Shown here: positions 1 to 10,595 of the stretch, piece by piece
How positions within the stretch are numbered: position 1 is the first letter of the stretch
Layout of the letters: every line of letters starts with the position of its first letter
Assembly: GCA_903907665.1 (NCBI GenBank)
Contig: CAIVOW010000169.1
Coordinates: 1 to 21,047, forward strand
Source of the DNA: an uncultured Actinomycetes bacterium
Lineage (GTDB): Bacteria > Actinomycetota > Actinomycetes > Nanopelagicales > Nanopelagicaceae
Direction: 5' to 3'
DNA: 21,047 nucleotides
The notes under the pieces: model-generated
What the model was told of the DNA's origin: nothing
The model's database searches: none
Seen by the model: the letters and a program-made list of their open reading frames with translations, nothing else
Program-made: the position numbers and the translations under genes

Positions 1-830
1 CCGCAAGCGATTGCCTTTGCGATATCGCCACTTTTACCAACTGATCCATCGGCGATAACGTGCACATAACGTCCACCAGATTCATCCATGTAATCACGGC
101 GGGCAGATGCGACTTCTGCGACTGCTGATGCCATGGGAACTTCAATTCCAAGAACATTTCGGGTCGTATGCGCAGAACCCCCACCAAAACCAACAAGAAC
201 TCCGGCTGCTCCAGCACGCATGAGGTGTTGAGCGCTTTGTCCAGTTGCGCATCCACCAACAATGACAGGAACATCAAGATCGTAAATAAATTTCTTTAAG
301 TTAAGCGGTGCGTTCTCTGTTGCAACGTGTTCGGCGCTCACTGTTGTTCCGCGGATTACGAAAATATCTACACCGGCATCTACAACAACTTTATGGAATT
401 CGGCTGTGCGTGCAGGTGAAAGTGCGCCCGCAACAGTTACTCCAGCAGCGCGAATTTCTGCGATTCGGGACTTGATTAGTTCTGGCTGAATAGGCGCTGC
501 GTAGAGCGCTTGCATCCGGCGAATGGCTTGTTCTTGAGGGAGTGAGGAAATTTCACCCAGGGCAATCCGAGGATTTTCATGGCGCGTCCACAGACCTTCA
601 AGATTAAGAACACCAACTCCACCGAGGCGACCAATTGCGATTGCAGTCTCAGGTGAAACAACTGAATCCATTGGCGCAGCGAGCATTGGTAGCTCAAACT
701 TATAAGCATCTATTTGCCATTGAATAGAAACTTCTTTTGGATCTCGGGTACGGCGGCTAGGGACGATTGCAATATCGTCAAAGGAGTATGCCTGGCGAGC
801 TCTCTTGCCGGGTCCAATTTCGATTTCCAT
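1..830 (-). CDS. guaB3: GuaB3 family IMP dehydrogenase-related protein (3' end cut by window edge)
   Basis: The frame is open from an ATG at 830-828 to the left edge, giving 276 codons starting MEIEIGPGKRARQAYSFDDI. The translation is a TIM-barrel IMPDH/GMPR-type protein without CBS domains, as is usual for the actinobacterial GuaB3 family. Recognisable segments are APMDSVV near residue 55, a VGGCATGQSAQHLMRAGA segment, and the late HVIADGSVGKSGDIAKAIACG segment. The loop that holds the catalytic Cys in true IMPDHs (GSxCTTR) reads GGGSAHTTR, so the nucleophile position is His. An IMP dehydrogenase reaction is therefore doubtful, and the actual activity is unknown to me. A ribosome-binding site AAGGTGA overlaps the stop codon of guaB, whose last base lies 7 bases upstream, so the two genes are an operon. 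Identification rests on family resemblance and on the guaB-guaB3 order seen in mycobacteria and streptomycetes. Confidence 0.9.
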   Translation of the reverse strand, partial: MEIEIGPGKRARQAYSFDDIAIVPSRRTRDPKEVSIQWQIDAYKFELPMLAAPMDSVVSPETAIAIGRLGGVGVLNLEGLWTRHENPRIALGEISSLPQEQAIRRMQALYAAPIQPELIKSRIAEIRAAGVTVAGALSPARTAEFHKVVVDAGVDIFVIRGTTVSAEHVATENAPLNLKKFIYDLDVPVIVGGCATGQSAQHLMRAGAAGVLVGFGGGSAHTTRNVLGIEVPMASAVAEVASARRDYMDESGGRYVHVIADGSVGKSGDIAKAIAC

Positions 831-837
831 AGTCACC

Positions 838-2034
<1,197 letters not shown>

Positions 2035-2040
2035 TATTCT

Positions 2041-2064
2041 GAATCGGCTTGTGAATCGGCTTGT
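2041..2064. repeat. perfect 12-base tandem duplication
   Basis: GAATCGGCTTGT occurs twice head-to-tail, three bases past the groEL stop codon and before the terminator. It is non-coding on both strands as far as I can see. It is most simply a slippage duplication. A role as a spacer or protein site cannot be excluded. Confidence 0.8.
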
Positions 2065-2067
2065 GTA

Positions 2068-3702
<1,635 letters not shown>

Positions 3703-3996
3703 TTATTTCTCGATAATCGCGAGAATGTCGCGAGCAGAGAGCACTAAATACTCTTCGCCAGCAGCTTTAACTTCGGTGCCGCCGTACTTGCTGTACAGAA
3801 CTACATCGCCAACTTTGATATCCATTGGGACGCGGACGCCATCATCAAAACGACCTGGGCCTACAGCAACAACTGTTCCCTCTTGTGGCTTCTCTTGTGC
3901 GGTATCTGGAATAACTAGACCTGAAGCGGTCTTCTGTTCTGCCTCGTTTGTCTTTACAACGACACGATCTTCAAGTGGCTTAATGGAAATTGCCAT
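3703..3996 (-). CDS. groES: 10 kDa co-chaperonin GroES
   Basis: GroES forms the seven-subunit lid of the GroEL chamber. The protein is 97 aa, the usual length. It contains [11 protein letters not shown] at the N terminus, the mobile-loop region [15 protein letters not shown] that docks on GroEL, the [11 protein letters not shown] segment and the [15 protein letters not shown] core. It is the first gene of the heat-shock unit and is followed after 3 bases by groEL. A CIRCE inverted repeat about 54 bases upstream of the ATG indicates repression by HrcA. Upstream purines (AAAGAGAA) offer a weak ribosome site. Confidence 0.98.
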   Translation of the reverse strand: MAISIKPLEDRVVVKTNEAEQKTASGLVIPDTAQEKPQEGTVVAVGPGRFDDGVRVPMDIKVGDVVLYSKYGGTEVKAAGEEYLVLSARDILAIIEK

Positions 3997-4050
3997 AATA
4001 GTTTCTCTTTCTAGTAGCTGGTTTTCTACCTCTCGGCGACTGACCGCTGG

Positions 4051-4077
4051 TTAGCAGTGTGACCCTGAGAGTGCTAA
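4051..4077 (-). promoter_or_regulatory. CIRCE operator (HrcA binding site) for groES-groEL
   Basis: On the plus strand, TTAGCAGTG (4051-4059), nine bases, then GAGTGCTAA (4069-4077). This matches the CIRCE consensus TTAGCACTC-N9-GAGTGCTAA at 16 of 18 arm positions, with exact N9 spacing. The right arm is perfect. HrcA binding here would repress the chaperonin genes until heat stress inactivates HrcA. No HspR-type HAIR motif was seen. Confidence 0.93.
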
Positions 4078-4082
4078 AGCAA

Positions 4083-4112
4083 ACTCTACTATGCGAAATT
4101 AGGCCCAGATAA
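4083..4112 (-). promoter_or_regulatory. possible groES promoter
   Basis: On the minus strand TTATCT (4112-4107), 18 bases, TAGAGT (4088-4083). The predicted transcription start would fall at about 4077, the first base of the CIRCE element, where this operator commonly sits. The -35 box is poor and overlaps the end of tsaD, so this is tentative. Confidence 0.35.
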
Positions 4113-5127
4113 CTTGCTCTAAACCAGTGGCAGATTCGGCCGCCAAGCCCAAAGATGAGGCATGAACGCCGCTTGAGACCGCAAGAGAGGTCAAGGCAGC
4201 CACCATCGCCCCGTTATCTGTACACAGCTCCATGGGCGGGATTCGAAGCTCAATTCCGGCCTTGGCGCATCTTTCAGCAGCCACAACCCGAAGTCTTGAA
4301 TTGGCGGCGACTCCCCCTGCGATGACCAAGCTTTCCATTCCCTCTGATTTGGCTGCCGCTAACGCTTTCGAAATCAAAACGTCTACGACGGCCTCTTGGA
4401 ATGATGCGGCAACATCGGCAACTTTAGCGGCGGGGACTTTCTGTAGATAACGTGAAACTGCAGTTTTGAGTCCAGAGAATGAAAAATCGTAGAGATGATC
4501 TGAGCCACTGGTTAGGCCTCGTGGAAAATCAATAGCCTGCGCATCGCCTTCCTTTGCAACTCGATCAATTGCTGGCCCACCTGGAAAGTCTAATTTTAAA
4601 ATACGTGCAATTTTATCGAATGCTTCACCAGCAGCATCATCAAGTGTTGAACCGATAACTTTTACATCAGAAGCATAATGTGACACTTTCAATATTGAAC
4701 TATGCCCACCACTTACTAGTAACCCAATTGCTGGATTGAGATGGTGTTCTGAATTTAGTGCGTCTACCGCAAGGTGAGCAGATAAGTGATTAACGCCGTA
4801 TAGCGGTTTATTTAAAGCCAGTGACAATCCCGAAGCTGAACTTACGCCAACTAAAAGCGCCCCAATGAGCCCTGGACCAGCGGTCACACCAAATGCATCG
4901 ATGTCAGCGAGTGAAACTTTTGCTTCTGCTAGTGCCCGATTCAGTACCGAATGTATTGCCTCTAAATGTGCCCGACTTGCGATTTCTGGAACGACGCCAC
5001 CAAAGCGGGCATGTTCCTCAACACTCGATGAAATTACATTAGCAAGAAGATTGCGGCCACGAACGATACCTACTGCAGTTTCATCACATGAAGTTTCTAT
5101 TCCTAAAACAAGTGGCTGGCTCATCAT
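4099..5127 (-). CDS. tsaD: tRNA N6-adenosine threonylcarbamoyltransferase TsaD
   Basis: TsaD transfers threonylcarbamoyl from TC-AMP to A37 of ANN-decoding tRNAs (t6A), working with TsaB and TsaE. The protein is 342 aa, normal length. The N terminus [15 protein letters not shown] is diagnostic. The metal-binding pair is His114 and His118 in VNHLSAHLA, with the late Asp in [11 protein letters not shown]. The start ATG overlaps the upstream stop (ATGA, 5127-5124). A second ATG immediately after it would instead give a TGATG junction, so the first residue is uncertain by one. It closes the tsaE/tsaB-rimI/tsaD operon. Its stop is only about 20 bases before CIRCE, and no terminator is visible in between, so read-through into groES is possible. 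Confidence 0.97.
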   Translation of the reverse strand: MMSQPLVLGIETSCDETAVGIVRGRNLLANVISSSVEEHARFGGVVPEIASRAHLEAIHSVLNRALAEAKVSLADIDAFGVTAGPGLIGALLVGVSSASGLSLALNKPLYGVNHLSAHLAVDALNSEHHLNPAIGLLVSGGHSSILKVSHYASDVKVIGSTLDDAAGEAFDKIARILKLDFPGGPAIDRVAKEGDAQAIDFPRGLTSGSDHLYDFSFSGLKTAVSRYLQKVPAAKVADVAASFQEAVVDVLISKALAAAKSEGMESLVIAGGVAANSRLRVVAAERCAKAGIELRIPPMELCTDNGAMVAALTSLAVSSGVHASSLGLAAESATGLEQVIWA

Positions 5128-6107
5128 AAATCCTTACGCATTACTAAAGCCGATAGCCCTGGTCCGTAATAATCTTTACGAGTATTTAGCGGATAGAAAC
5201 CATTGGAAGTGTACAAAGGTTGTGCGGCGTCATTTCCAATCCGCACTTCCAGCATGATGGCCTCAACTTTTTGGTTGCGCGACCAATCTATTAGCCGCTT
5301 TAAGAATTCTCTACCTATTCCGTGGCGTCGATATTTTTCATCAACTGTGATTGTAAGAATATCTGTGACATCACCCGTAAGCATTGTTCCGCAATAGCCA
5401 ACAACTACCCCAGCTTTTTCGGCTACTAGGTAATACCGACCTGCGCCGGCTAACTCTTCTCTAAATTGTTCAACGCTCCAAGGACCTTCGCCGTTATAAA
5501 TAGATTTTTCAAGAGCAACGACTGTAATCAGATCCAGTGCGTTCATCGGGCGAAACGTAACACCGTCAGGAATTGGATAGGCATCTGGCCTACGAACATA
5601 GATTGGCTCGCGCACATCTCCACTAACTGCTGGCATAAATTGTGCTGATGGATAAAGGTCGCCTTCTTTATGAATCGGTGAAGTAAACCGCTCAAGAACT
5701 TGGCGCAGCGCCACATTAGGTTCAGTTACACGAACTCCATCAATATATTGAGCCCAGAAGAATTCTTTCCGGCGTGCGTCTACTGCAATAATAAAATCTG
5801 GCTCATTCACCTGTGCTGCCATTGAGTCAAGCGAGCAAATACCTCGCCAAGGAATATTTCTGGCAAATGCAAAGGACTGCCCAAAAACAATTCCTACCCG
5901 TAACCCCGTGAACGGACCTGGGCCCATGCCAATAACAACTTCATCAATTGAGTTTTCAACTTCGAGGAGTTGTGAAACTAGACGCGGCAATATCTCACCA
6001 TGTGCAATGGGATCATCGTGGTGTAGTGCAAGCAGAACATTTTCATCTTGGACAAGTGCAACGGTGGTTCTCGTTGTTGAGGTATCGATGGCAAGAACTG
6101 TGCTCAT
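5124..6107 (-). CDS. tsaB-rimI: TsaB-RimI fusion: t6A scaffold protein joined to N-terminal acetyltransferase
   Basis: One 327-aa reading frame carries two proteins that are usually separate. Residues 1-175 are TsaB, the inactive TsaD-like partner of the t6A complex: [24 protein letters not shown] (62-70), and a final PIYVRRPDA (168-176). Residues 183-327 are a GNAT acetyltransferase of the RimI type, with acetyl-CoA loop RRHGIG (260-265) and a late [13 protein letters not shown] segment. RimI acetylates the N terminus of ribosomal protein S18 in E. coli. I chose ATG 6107 because it gives [10 protein letters not shown] and an ATGA overlap with tsaE. An ATG six codons upstream only adds MVWIHF inside tsaE. 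The TsaB half is compact compared with about 220 aa for stand-alone TsaB. It overlaps tsaD by four bases at its 3' end. Confidence 0.92.
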   Translation of the reverse strand: MSTVLAIDTSTTRTTVALVQDENVLLALHHDDPIAHGEILPRLVSQLLEVENSIDEVVIGMGPGPFTGLRVGIVFGQSFAFARNIPWRGICSLDSMAAQVNEPDFIIAVDARRKEFFWAQYIDGVRVTEPNVALRQVLERFTSPIHKEGDLYPSAQFMPAVSGDVREPIYVRRPDAYPIPDGVTFRPMNALDLITVVALEKSIYNGEGPWSVEQFREELAGAGRYYLVAEKAGVVVGYCGTMLTGDVTDILTITVDEKYRRHGIGREFLKRLIDWSRNQKVEAIMLEVRIGNDAAQPLYTSNGFYPLNTRKDYYGPGLSALVMRKDL

Positions 6108-6547
6108 GAAGTGAATCCAGACCAACGCTGCCCGTGTGGAATAAACGTTAAAATTCTTTCATCATCGGCCTCGCCAAACTCCAGCTTTATTTCCAAATAT
6201 TCGTCAGCAATTCTTTCTACAAAACCATCGCCCCACTCAATAATGGTTATCGAATCTTGGCTCTGGCTCTCTAAATCTAAATCGTCAAACAGCGCCCAAG
6301 GTTCGCCCACTAATCGATAAGCATCGACATGAATCAGAGGGATTGCTCCAGGGTAAATTCGTGAAATAACAAATGTTGGTGAGGTCACTCCGGTTATTCC
6401 AAGAGCCTGAGCAATTCCTTGAACCAAACTAGTTTTGCCAGCCCCTAGAGTCCCATTCAAAAGCAGAATATCGCCACGATGGAGTTTTTCGCCAAGTTCG
6501 AAGCCCACTCCATACATTGCTTCCAGAGAGTCCACTTTTGTCGGCAC
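6104..6547 (-). CDS. tsaE: tRNA threonylcarbamoyladenosine biosynthesis ATPase TsaE
   Basis: TsaE is the P-loop ATPase that resets the TsaB-TsaD complex in t6A synthesis. The protein is 147 aa, typical. Walker A is GTLGAGKTS (32-40), followed by the switch segment VTSPTFVISRIY, then VDAYRL and the IIEWGDGF Walker-B-like region. The start is GTG at 6547. An in-frame stop lies four codons upstream with no other start between, so this start is well constrained. No ribosome site precedes it; instead TAACCT ends six bases before the GTG, predicting a leaderless mRNA. It is the first gene of the t6A operon and lies just past the terminator of the liv-hydrolase operon. tsaB-rimI overlaps its stop by ATGA. 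Confidence 0.95.
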   Translation of the reverse strand: MPTKVDSLEAMYGVGFELGEKLHRGDILLLNGTLGAGKTSLVQGIAQALGITGVTSPTFVISRIYPGAIPLIHVDAYRLVGEPWALFDDLDLESQSQDSITIIEWGDGFVERIADEYLEIKLEFGEADDERILTFIPHGQRWSGFTS

Positions 6548-6559
6548 TAGGCAAGGTTA
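6548..6559 (-). promoter_or_regulatory. putative -10 box and leaderless start for tsaE
   Basis: On the minus strand TAACCT (6559-6554) is followed by TGCCTA and the GTG start of tsaE. The spacing and the six-base spacer closely match those at guaB (TATTAT-TGCCAA-ATG). Its hexamer is identical to the -10 proposed for rplM. No -35 box is visible; that region is the terminator hairpin. Function is inferred. Confidence 0.5.
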
Positions 6560-6568
6560 CCCGGAACA

Positions 6569-6602
6569 TGAAAAAGGGCCCCAGTTGCCTGGAGCCCTTT
6601 CA
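6569..6602 (-). terminator. rho-independent terminator of the liv-hydrolase operon
   Basis: On the minus strand AAAGGGCTCCAG (6600-6589) pairs over a GCAA tetraloop with CTGGGGCCCTTT, with a single G-U pair, followed by more T residues. It lies about 20 bases after the stop of the secreted hydrolase gene and about 10 bases before the tsaE -10 box. It is strong and compact, and it marks the boundary between the transport operon and the t6A operon. Confidence 0.92.
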
Positions 6603-6620
6603 CTATTTACCAGTATTCAA

Positions 6621-8225
6621 TCAGTCCTGCTGATAGAACTTAGGAAGAGCTGGTTCGAATTTTGCATCCACAATCGAGCCACCCATTCTGCGAACGGTTG
6701 TCTTGATAGTTTGAGGATTTGGGAGAACACCGGTTGTTGCTGCCGAAGCCAACATATCTGCTACACCGATAAATTGCTTAACGGTGAAGTTACAGTGATT
6801 TGTCCCGTTTGCTGCAGCCCCAGAAGTATCTGGGGCACCAGTGGCATCAAACTTCGAGTAGTGATTTGGTGTTACACCCCAAATCGAAGTCAAAGCATTA
6901 ACTGGACGCTTTACTTTCGCCTTCATCGCCGCTGCCTTCGCTGCTGCATATTGATCGGCATATTGATTCGCAAGCCATTGAGATGCGCCTGCTGGGGTAA
7001 TTGGGTCCGCTACGCCAACCATTGTGATGGTTGGAACGTTGATGACACCCTTGTATGAAGCAAGAGCCCGCATTTTCGCAACCGATACTGGATCTGCCGA
7101 AGCGCGAGGTGCTGCTGCAAGATATGCAAGCATTCCTGCTGTTGCAGTAGCGCCTGACAGCCCTGAGCTGAATACAGCCTTTTCACTTTCAACACGAGCT
7201 GCATAATCAGTCTTTGTGTTATCGAAGATTGTTCCGCCAGCTTGTAGCTCTACATCTGCTGTAGCAAGTACTGCTAAAACTGCGGCGCTTGCTCCATTTT
7301 CAAGAATTGCAAGTGCTGGTGAGCCAGCAAGAGCAAAGTTGGTGTAGGCAGATGAGTTCGGTGAACCTGGACCAGTGCTTCCATCAAAGTGAGCGCTTTG
7401 AGTTGGAACTCCAGCTATTAAACCGACAAGAAGAAGAGCAGAGCGAGGAGGAATTGCACCAAGCATTGTCTTCACTGCCGCAGGAGTTTTTGATGGCCAA
7501 ACGCCGGTAGCAATTGATGACTTTAATTCAGTGAGAAGCGCTACAACACGACCAAGATCCTGCAGCGATTCAGTTGGATTCTTATAATTTCCGCCTTGAA
7601 TTGAAGGATCAAAGAATGTCTTAAGACCCCAGAGGAAATCTCCAGCCATTGTTAGCTCGGCTTCTACTTGGCTCGTTGCCACACAAAGAGGTGCAGCTGC
7701 TGAAATAAGTTCTGGATGCTTTTCAGCCAGTACTTGCGTCATGAAGCCACCAAGTGATTCTCCCCATGCGACAACATGTGTTGTCTTTGGGAATTGAGTT
7801 TTGAAAGTTGAAATCAATTCAACATCTGTCGCAACTCCAGAGTCAGCATTCCAGCCTTGGCGAGCAAAGCCAGAACCGAATACTGCATAACCATGGCTAA
7901 GCAAATATTTGATAACTGAAGTATCTGAGCCAACAACAGGCCCTGGTTGAGGCGTATTCAAAACTGCTGGATATCCAAGCGCTGGAAGAGCCACGTTGTA
8001 GCGATATCCGTGCGAATAAAGGAATGCAGTTCCGTTAAAATTTCCTGGAACTTGCATTACATATGGAGCACCGTCGCTTGTTGCGCCTTGGCAAGAAGTG
8101 ACAGGTCCGACTGCGCAGGCAGGAGCTGCTTGCGCTGCTGTTGGTGCGAGATTAATTGCAAAAGAAGAAAGAGCAATCGCTCCAACTACTGCAATTTTCT
8201 TAGTCCATTTAGTGTGAGTAGTCAT
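6621..8225 (-). CDS. secreted alpha/beta hydrolase, family not recognised
   Basis: The 534-aa protein begins with a Sec signal peptide: KKIAVVGAIALSSFA, then TAAQA, with predicted cleavage after Ala33. The mature part has an alpha/beta-hydrolase layout. FLYSHGYRYN (68-77) resembles the oxyanion region. The nucleophile elbow is GESLGG with Ser157, the candidate acid is Asp407 in VGVADPITP, and His477 sits in NGTNHCNF. Cys37, Cys45, Cys181 and Cys478 could form disulfides outside the cell. Esterase, lipase or peptidase activity cannot be told apart from the sequence. The ATG overlaps the stop of the transporter binding-protein gene (TAATG), so the two are translationally coupled, and a terminator follows. 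This suggests that the hydrolase acts on the same compound class that the transporter imports. No lipobox, LPxTG motif or membrane anchor is seen. Confidence 0.85.
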   Translation of the reverse strand: MTTHTKWTKKIAVVGAIALSSFAINLAPTAAQAAPACAVGPVTSCQGATSDGAPYVMQVPGNFNGTAFLYSHGYRYNVALPALGYPAVLNTPQPGPVVGSDTSVIKYLLSHGYAVFGSGFARQGWNADSGVATDVELISTFKTQFPKTTHVVAWGESLGGFMTQVLAEKHPELISAAAPLCVATSQVEAELTMAGDFLWGLKTFFDPSIQGGNYKNPTESLQDLGRVVALLTELKSSIATGVWPSKTPAAVKTMLGAIPPRSALLLVGLIAGVPTQSAHFDGSTGPGSPNSSAYTNFALAGSPALAILENGASAAVLAVLATADVELQAGGTIFDNTKTDYAARVESEKAVFSSGLSGATATAGMLAYLAAAPRASADPVSVAKMRALASYKGVINVPTITMVGVADPITPAGASQWLANQYADQYAAAKAAAMKAKVKRPVNALTSIWGVTPNHYSKFDATGAPDTSGAAANGTNHCNFTVKQFIGVADMLASAATTGVLPNPQTIKTTVRRMGGSIVDAKFEPALPKFYQQD

Positions 8226-9544
8226 TAGTTAGTTGGCAATCCCTTCGCTGGCATCGCCGGACGAGTAATCGCAGATTTAACGACTGCCCCCGTTGATGAA
8301 TCTGTTGTGTACAAGACATACTTTCCGGCTCCGTCAACAGGAGTCTGGGATCCGTCGGCAGCTAAACGACCAAACCAATATCCGTTGTATCCAACGTGAC
8401 TTGTCTTAGACCAACCCAGCGGAGCAAAACCTGCGCTAGCAAACTTTGAACCTGAAGTATTAAGCGCTGCCATAAGCTTTGCGCGAGTTGGGTTTGAACC
8501 CGCTGCACGTAGAGCTTGTACGGTAAGCATTCCTGCATTCATTCCAACTAAAACGTTGGTATCGAAAGTTACGCCCTTGTTGTACTTGGCGTTAATCTCT
8601 TGGAACTGCTTTACATATTCGTCATTAGTATCTGCAGCTGCAGGTAGGAATGAAGCGGCAATTGCGCCATTGAGTAATGGTAGAGCTGCTGGAACAAGAG
8701 TCTTAATTGTTGTTGGGTCTGCACCTACAGAGCCAAGAATCCACTGAATTTTTCCAGCGAGTCCTGCTTTGTATGCGCCACCGAGAGCTGCAGCTGTTGC
8801 CGTTGATACACCAAATACGACTGCTGTATCTGCACCAGAGGCAACAATGCCTGTAATCCACTTACCAACAACCGTTGGATCAGCTTGAGATCCCGAAGCA
8901 TAAGGAATCTTTGCTACGAATGTCGTTCCTGCTTGTGTGAACCCAGCAAGCGCATCAATTCCAAAGTCATCGTCCTGATAGATAAGTGCAACTTTCTTGC
9001 CTGCAAATTTATCTGCAAGGTATCCGCCAATTGCCTTGGCTTCCATAAAGTAAGAAGGGAAAAGCGCATATGTGGTTGGATACTTTTTGGTGTTAGCGAA
9101 TCCGCTAAACCCTGTGTTAACAAATAGGCGAGGAACGCCTTTATCGTTGACAAACTTAGTGGTTGCTTCATTGTTAGCGGTTCCTAGCGTGCCAACAAGA
9201 GCGAAAACCTTATCCTTCAAAATCAAATCGTTAGTGACCGACTTTGCGAGGATCGGGCTGTACTGGTCATCTTTGATTACGAGCTGAATCTTGCGGCCAT
9301 TTACTCCACCGTTATCGTTTACATAATCAAAATAAGCTTTCATACCAAAAGGTACTTTGTTGTAGCCTGGAGCTGCCGCGCCAGTAAGCGGTACGGTAAT
9401 TCCAAGTTTGATTGTTGAAGATGTAATTCCAGTTTCAGAACGTGGAGAAAAGGCTTGCGCCGGTAGTGCGCTTACAGCGAGAGCAGCAGCAGCGGCAACA
9501 GCCACTACAAATACTCCACGCTTCGTGCTTCGATGAACGAGCAT
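8225..9544 (-). CDS. LivJ-type amino acid/amide ABC transporter substrate-binding protein
   Basis: The 439-aa type I periplasmic-binding fold protein resembles LivJ/UrtA. After a signal peptide (basic RSTKRG, Ala/Val core, ALPAQA with cleavage near Ala31) comes IKLGITVPLTGAAAPGY, then YVNDNGGVNGRKIQLVIKDD and LVGTLGTANNEATT. These are the first-lobe motifs of the Liv family. The signal peptide has no lipobox Cys, which is unusual for a monoderm, where binding proteins are normally lipoproteins. The start is supported by AAGGAA about 6 bases upstream. It lies 64 bases after livM and overlaps the hydrolase gene by one base. The ligand cannot be assigned; branched-chain or other amino acids, amides or urea are all possible for the family. 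Confidence 0.92.
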   Translation of the reverse strand: MLVHRSTKRGVFVVAVAAAAALAVSALPAQAFSPRSETGITSSTIKLGITVPLTGAAAPGYNKVPFGMKAYFDYVNDNGGVNGRKIQLVIKDDQYSPILAKSVTNDLILKDKVFALVGTLGTANNEATTKFVNDKGVPRLFVNTGFSGFANTKKYPTTYALFPSYFMEAKAIGGYLADKFAGKKVALIYQDDDFGIDALAGFTQAGTTFVAKIPYASGSQADPTVVGKWITGIVASGADTAVVFGVSTATAAALGGAYKAGLAGKIQWILGSVGADPTTIKTLVPAALPLLNGAIAASFLPAAADTNDEYVKQFQEINAKYNKGVTFDTNVLVGMNAGMLTVQALRAAGSNPTRAKLMAALNTSGSKFASAGFAPLGWSKTSHVGYNGYWFGRLAADGSQTPVDGAGKYVLYTTDSSTGAVVKSAITRPAMPAKGLPTN

Positions 9545-9566
9545 GTTGTTCCTTCCGAATGAGGGT

Positions 9567-9592
9567 CAGATATTGAGTAAGAGTGTTATCTG
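9567..9592. repeat. short inverted repeat between livM and the binding-protein gene
   Basis: CAGATA (9567-9572) and TATCTG (9587-9592) are separated by 14 bases in the 64-base gap that precedes the binding-protein gene. It could form a weak hairpin that affects mRNA processing, or be an operator. With six-base arms, chance is also reasonable. Confidence 0.3.
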
Positions 9593-9608
9593 ATTCGTAC
9601 TTTTGGCA

Positions 9609-10595
9609 CTATTTAGTTTTTACTTTCTTACGCATGTGAAGTTTTGGTCCGTTAGGTAAGAACATCACCGTCAAGATCAACAACACACTCGTAATGAAGC
9701 CAGGTAGGTTTGCAGTTACTTTTTCTGAGTTACCAAGATGCGTAGCTAGCGCACCCGTAACCTCAGGAATCACAACCAAAACCACCGCTCCGATAATGCT
9801 ACCCGCGAGGTTACTCACTCCCGCAAGCACCGCACCAGTCACTATTGTGAAAGAAAGCGTCAATGTAAAGGCCATTGGAGCAACTAACCCTAAGAGCATT
9901 GCTAGGAGTGCTCCCCCTAAGCCAGCAAGGGCCGAACTCACCGTGAAGGCCAAAACTTTGGATTTTCCGATATTTACACCGCTTAAGGCCGCTGCGCTTG
10001 GATTTCCGCGAACAGCCCGCCATGTACGCCCATAACGACTTTGTAACAAATTCTTTATAAACCAAAGCGTACTTAAAGTGCAAAGAACACTTATCCAGAA
10101 GAACCACTTGTATTGAGTGAAGTCGCCCCCAGTTTTATTAGAAATCCATTTTGGCGCTTCACCTATATCAAAAGATAAACCTTGCTCTCCACCAAGAATA
10201 TGAAATTGATTTGCAAGAGATGGTAGCCCCACTGCTAACGCCAAAGTTGTACCTGCAAGGTACGGGCCAGATAAACGTGCCGCCGCCATACCTAAAATAA
10301 AACCAGCCAATCCAGCGGCTAAGGCGCCGACAGTGAATGCAAGCAACATCGGTAAGTGCCAATACGTATAAGAAAGAACAGCTGCATAACCACCAATAGC
10401 CATCAGTGCGCCGTGTCCCAGTGAAATTTGTCCAGAATAACCCGTAAGTAAAATGATTGATGAAATCGCTATTACATAAATACCTATTTGGGCACCTTGA
10501 TAAGCCCGTAATTCATCAATGTAATTACTCAAGCCAAGGAGACATAACCCTATTGCTAGAAATACGAAGGCGCTAAGTGCTTTTGATTTACGCAT
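9609..10595 (-). CDS. livM: branched-chain amino acid ABC transporter permease LivM-like
   Basis: This 328-aa hydrophobic protein has about nine or ten membrane spans. The family hallmark GYSGQISLGHGALMAIGGY lies in the first third, and the late region TFTIVTGAVLAGVSNLAGS is typical of the LivM coupling segment. It would pair with LivH in the membrane to form the translocation path. I chose ATG 10595 (MRKSKALSAF), which overlaps the livH stop as ATGCGTAA. A TTG four codons upstream (10607) would add MDAA and cannot be ruled out. The C terminus is basic (MRKKVKTK), consistent with a cytoplasmic end. Confidence 0.93.
   Translation of the reverse strand: MRKSKALSAFVFLAIGLCLLGLSNYIDELRAYQGAQIGIYVIAISSIILLTGYSGQISLGHGALMAIGGYAAVLSYTYWHLPMLLAFTVGALAAGLAGFILGMAAARLSGPYLAGTTLALAVGLPSLANQFHILGGEQGLSFDIGEAPKWISNKTGGDFTQYKWFFWISVLCTLSTLWFIKNLLQSRYGRTWRAVRGNPSAAALSGVNIGKSKVLAFTVSSALAGLGGALLAMLLGLVAPMAFTLTLSFTIVTGAVLAGVSNLAGSIIGAVVLVVIPEVTGALATHLGNSEKVTANLPGFITSVLLILTVMFLPNGPKLHMRKKVKTK

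Noticed and set aside
6108..6125. An upstream start for tsaB-rimI (MVWIHF extension)
   Set aside because: TsaB proteins begin directly with the LAIDTS strand, and the ATG at 6107 overlaps the tsaE stop in the usual way.
6435..7058. A 207-codon plus-strand open frame across the tsaE start, the terminator and the hydrolase 3' end
   Set aside because: It is antisense to well-supported genes, its product is Cys/Arg-rich without domains, and it crosses a terminator hairpin. It is a shadow of coding bias.
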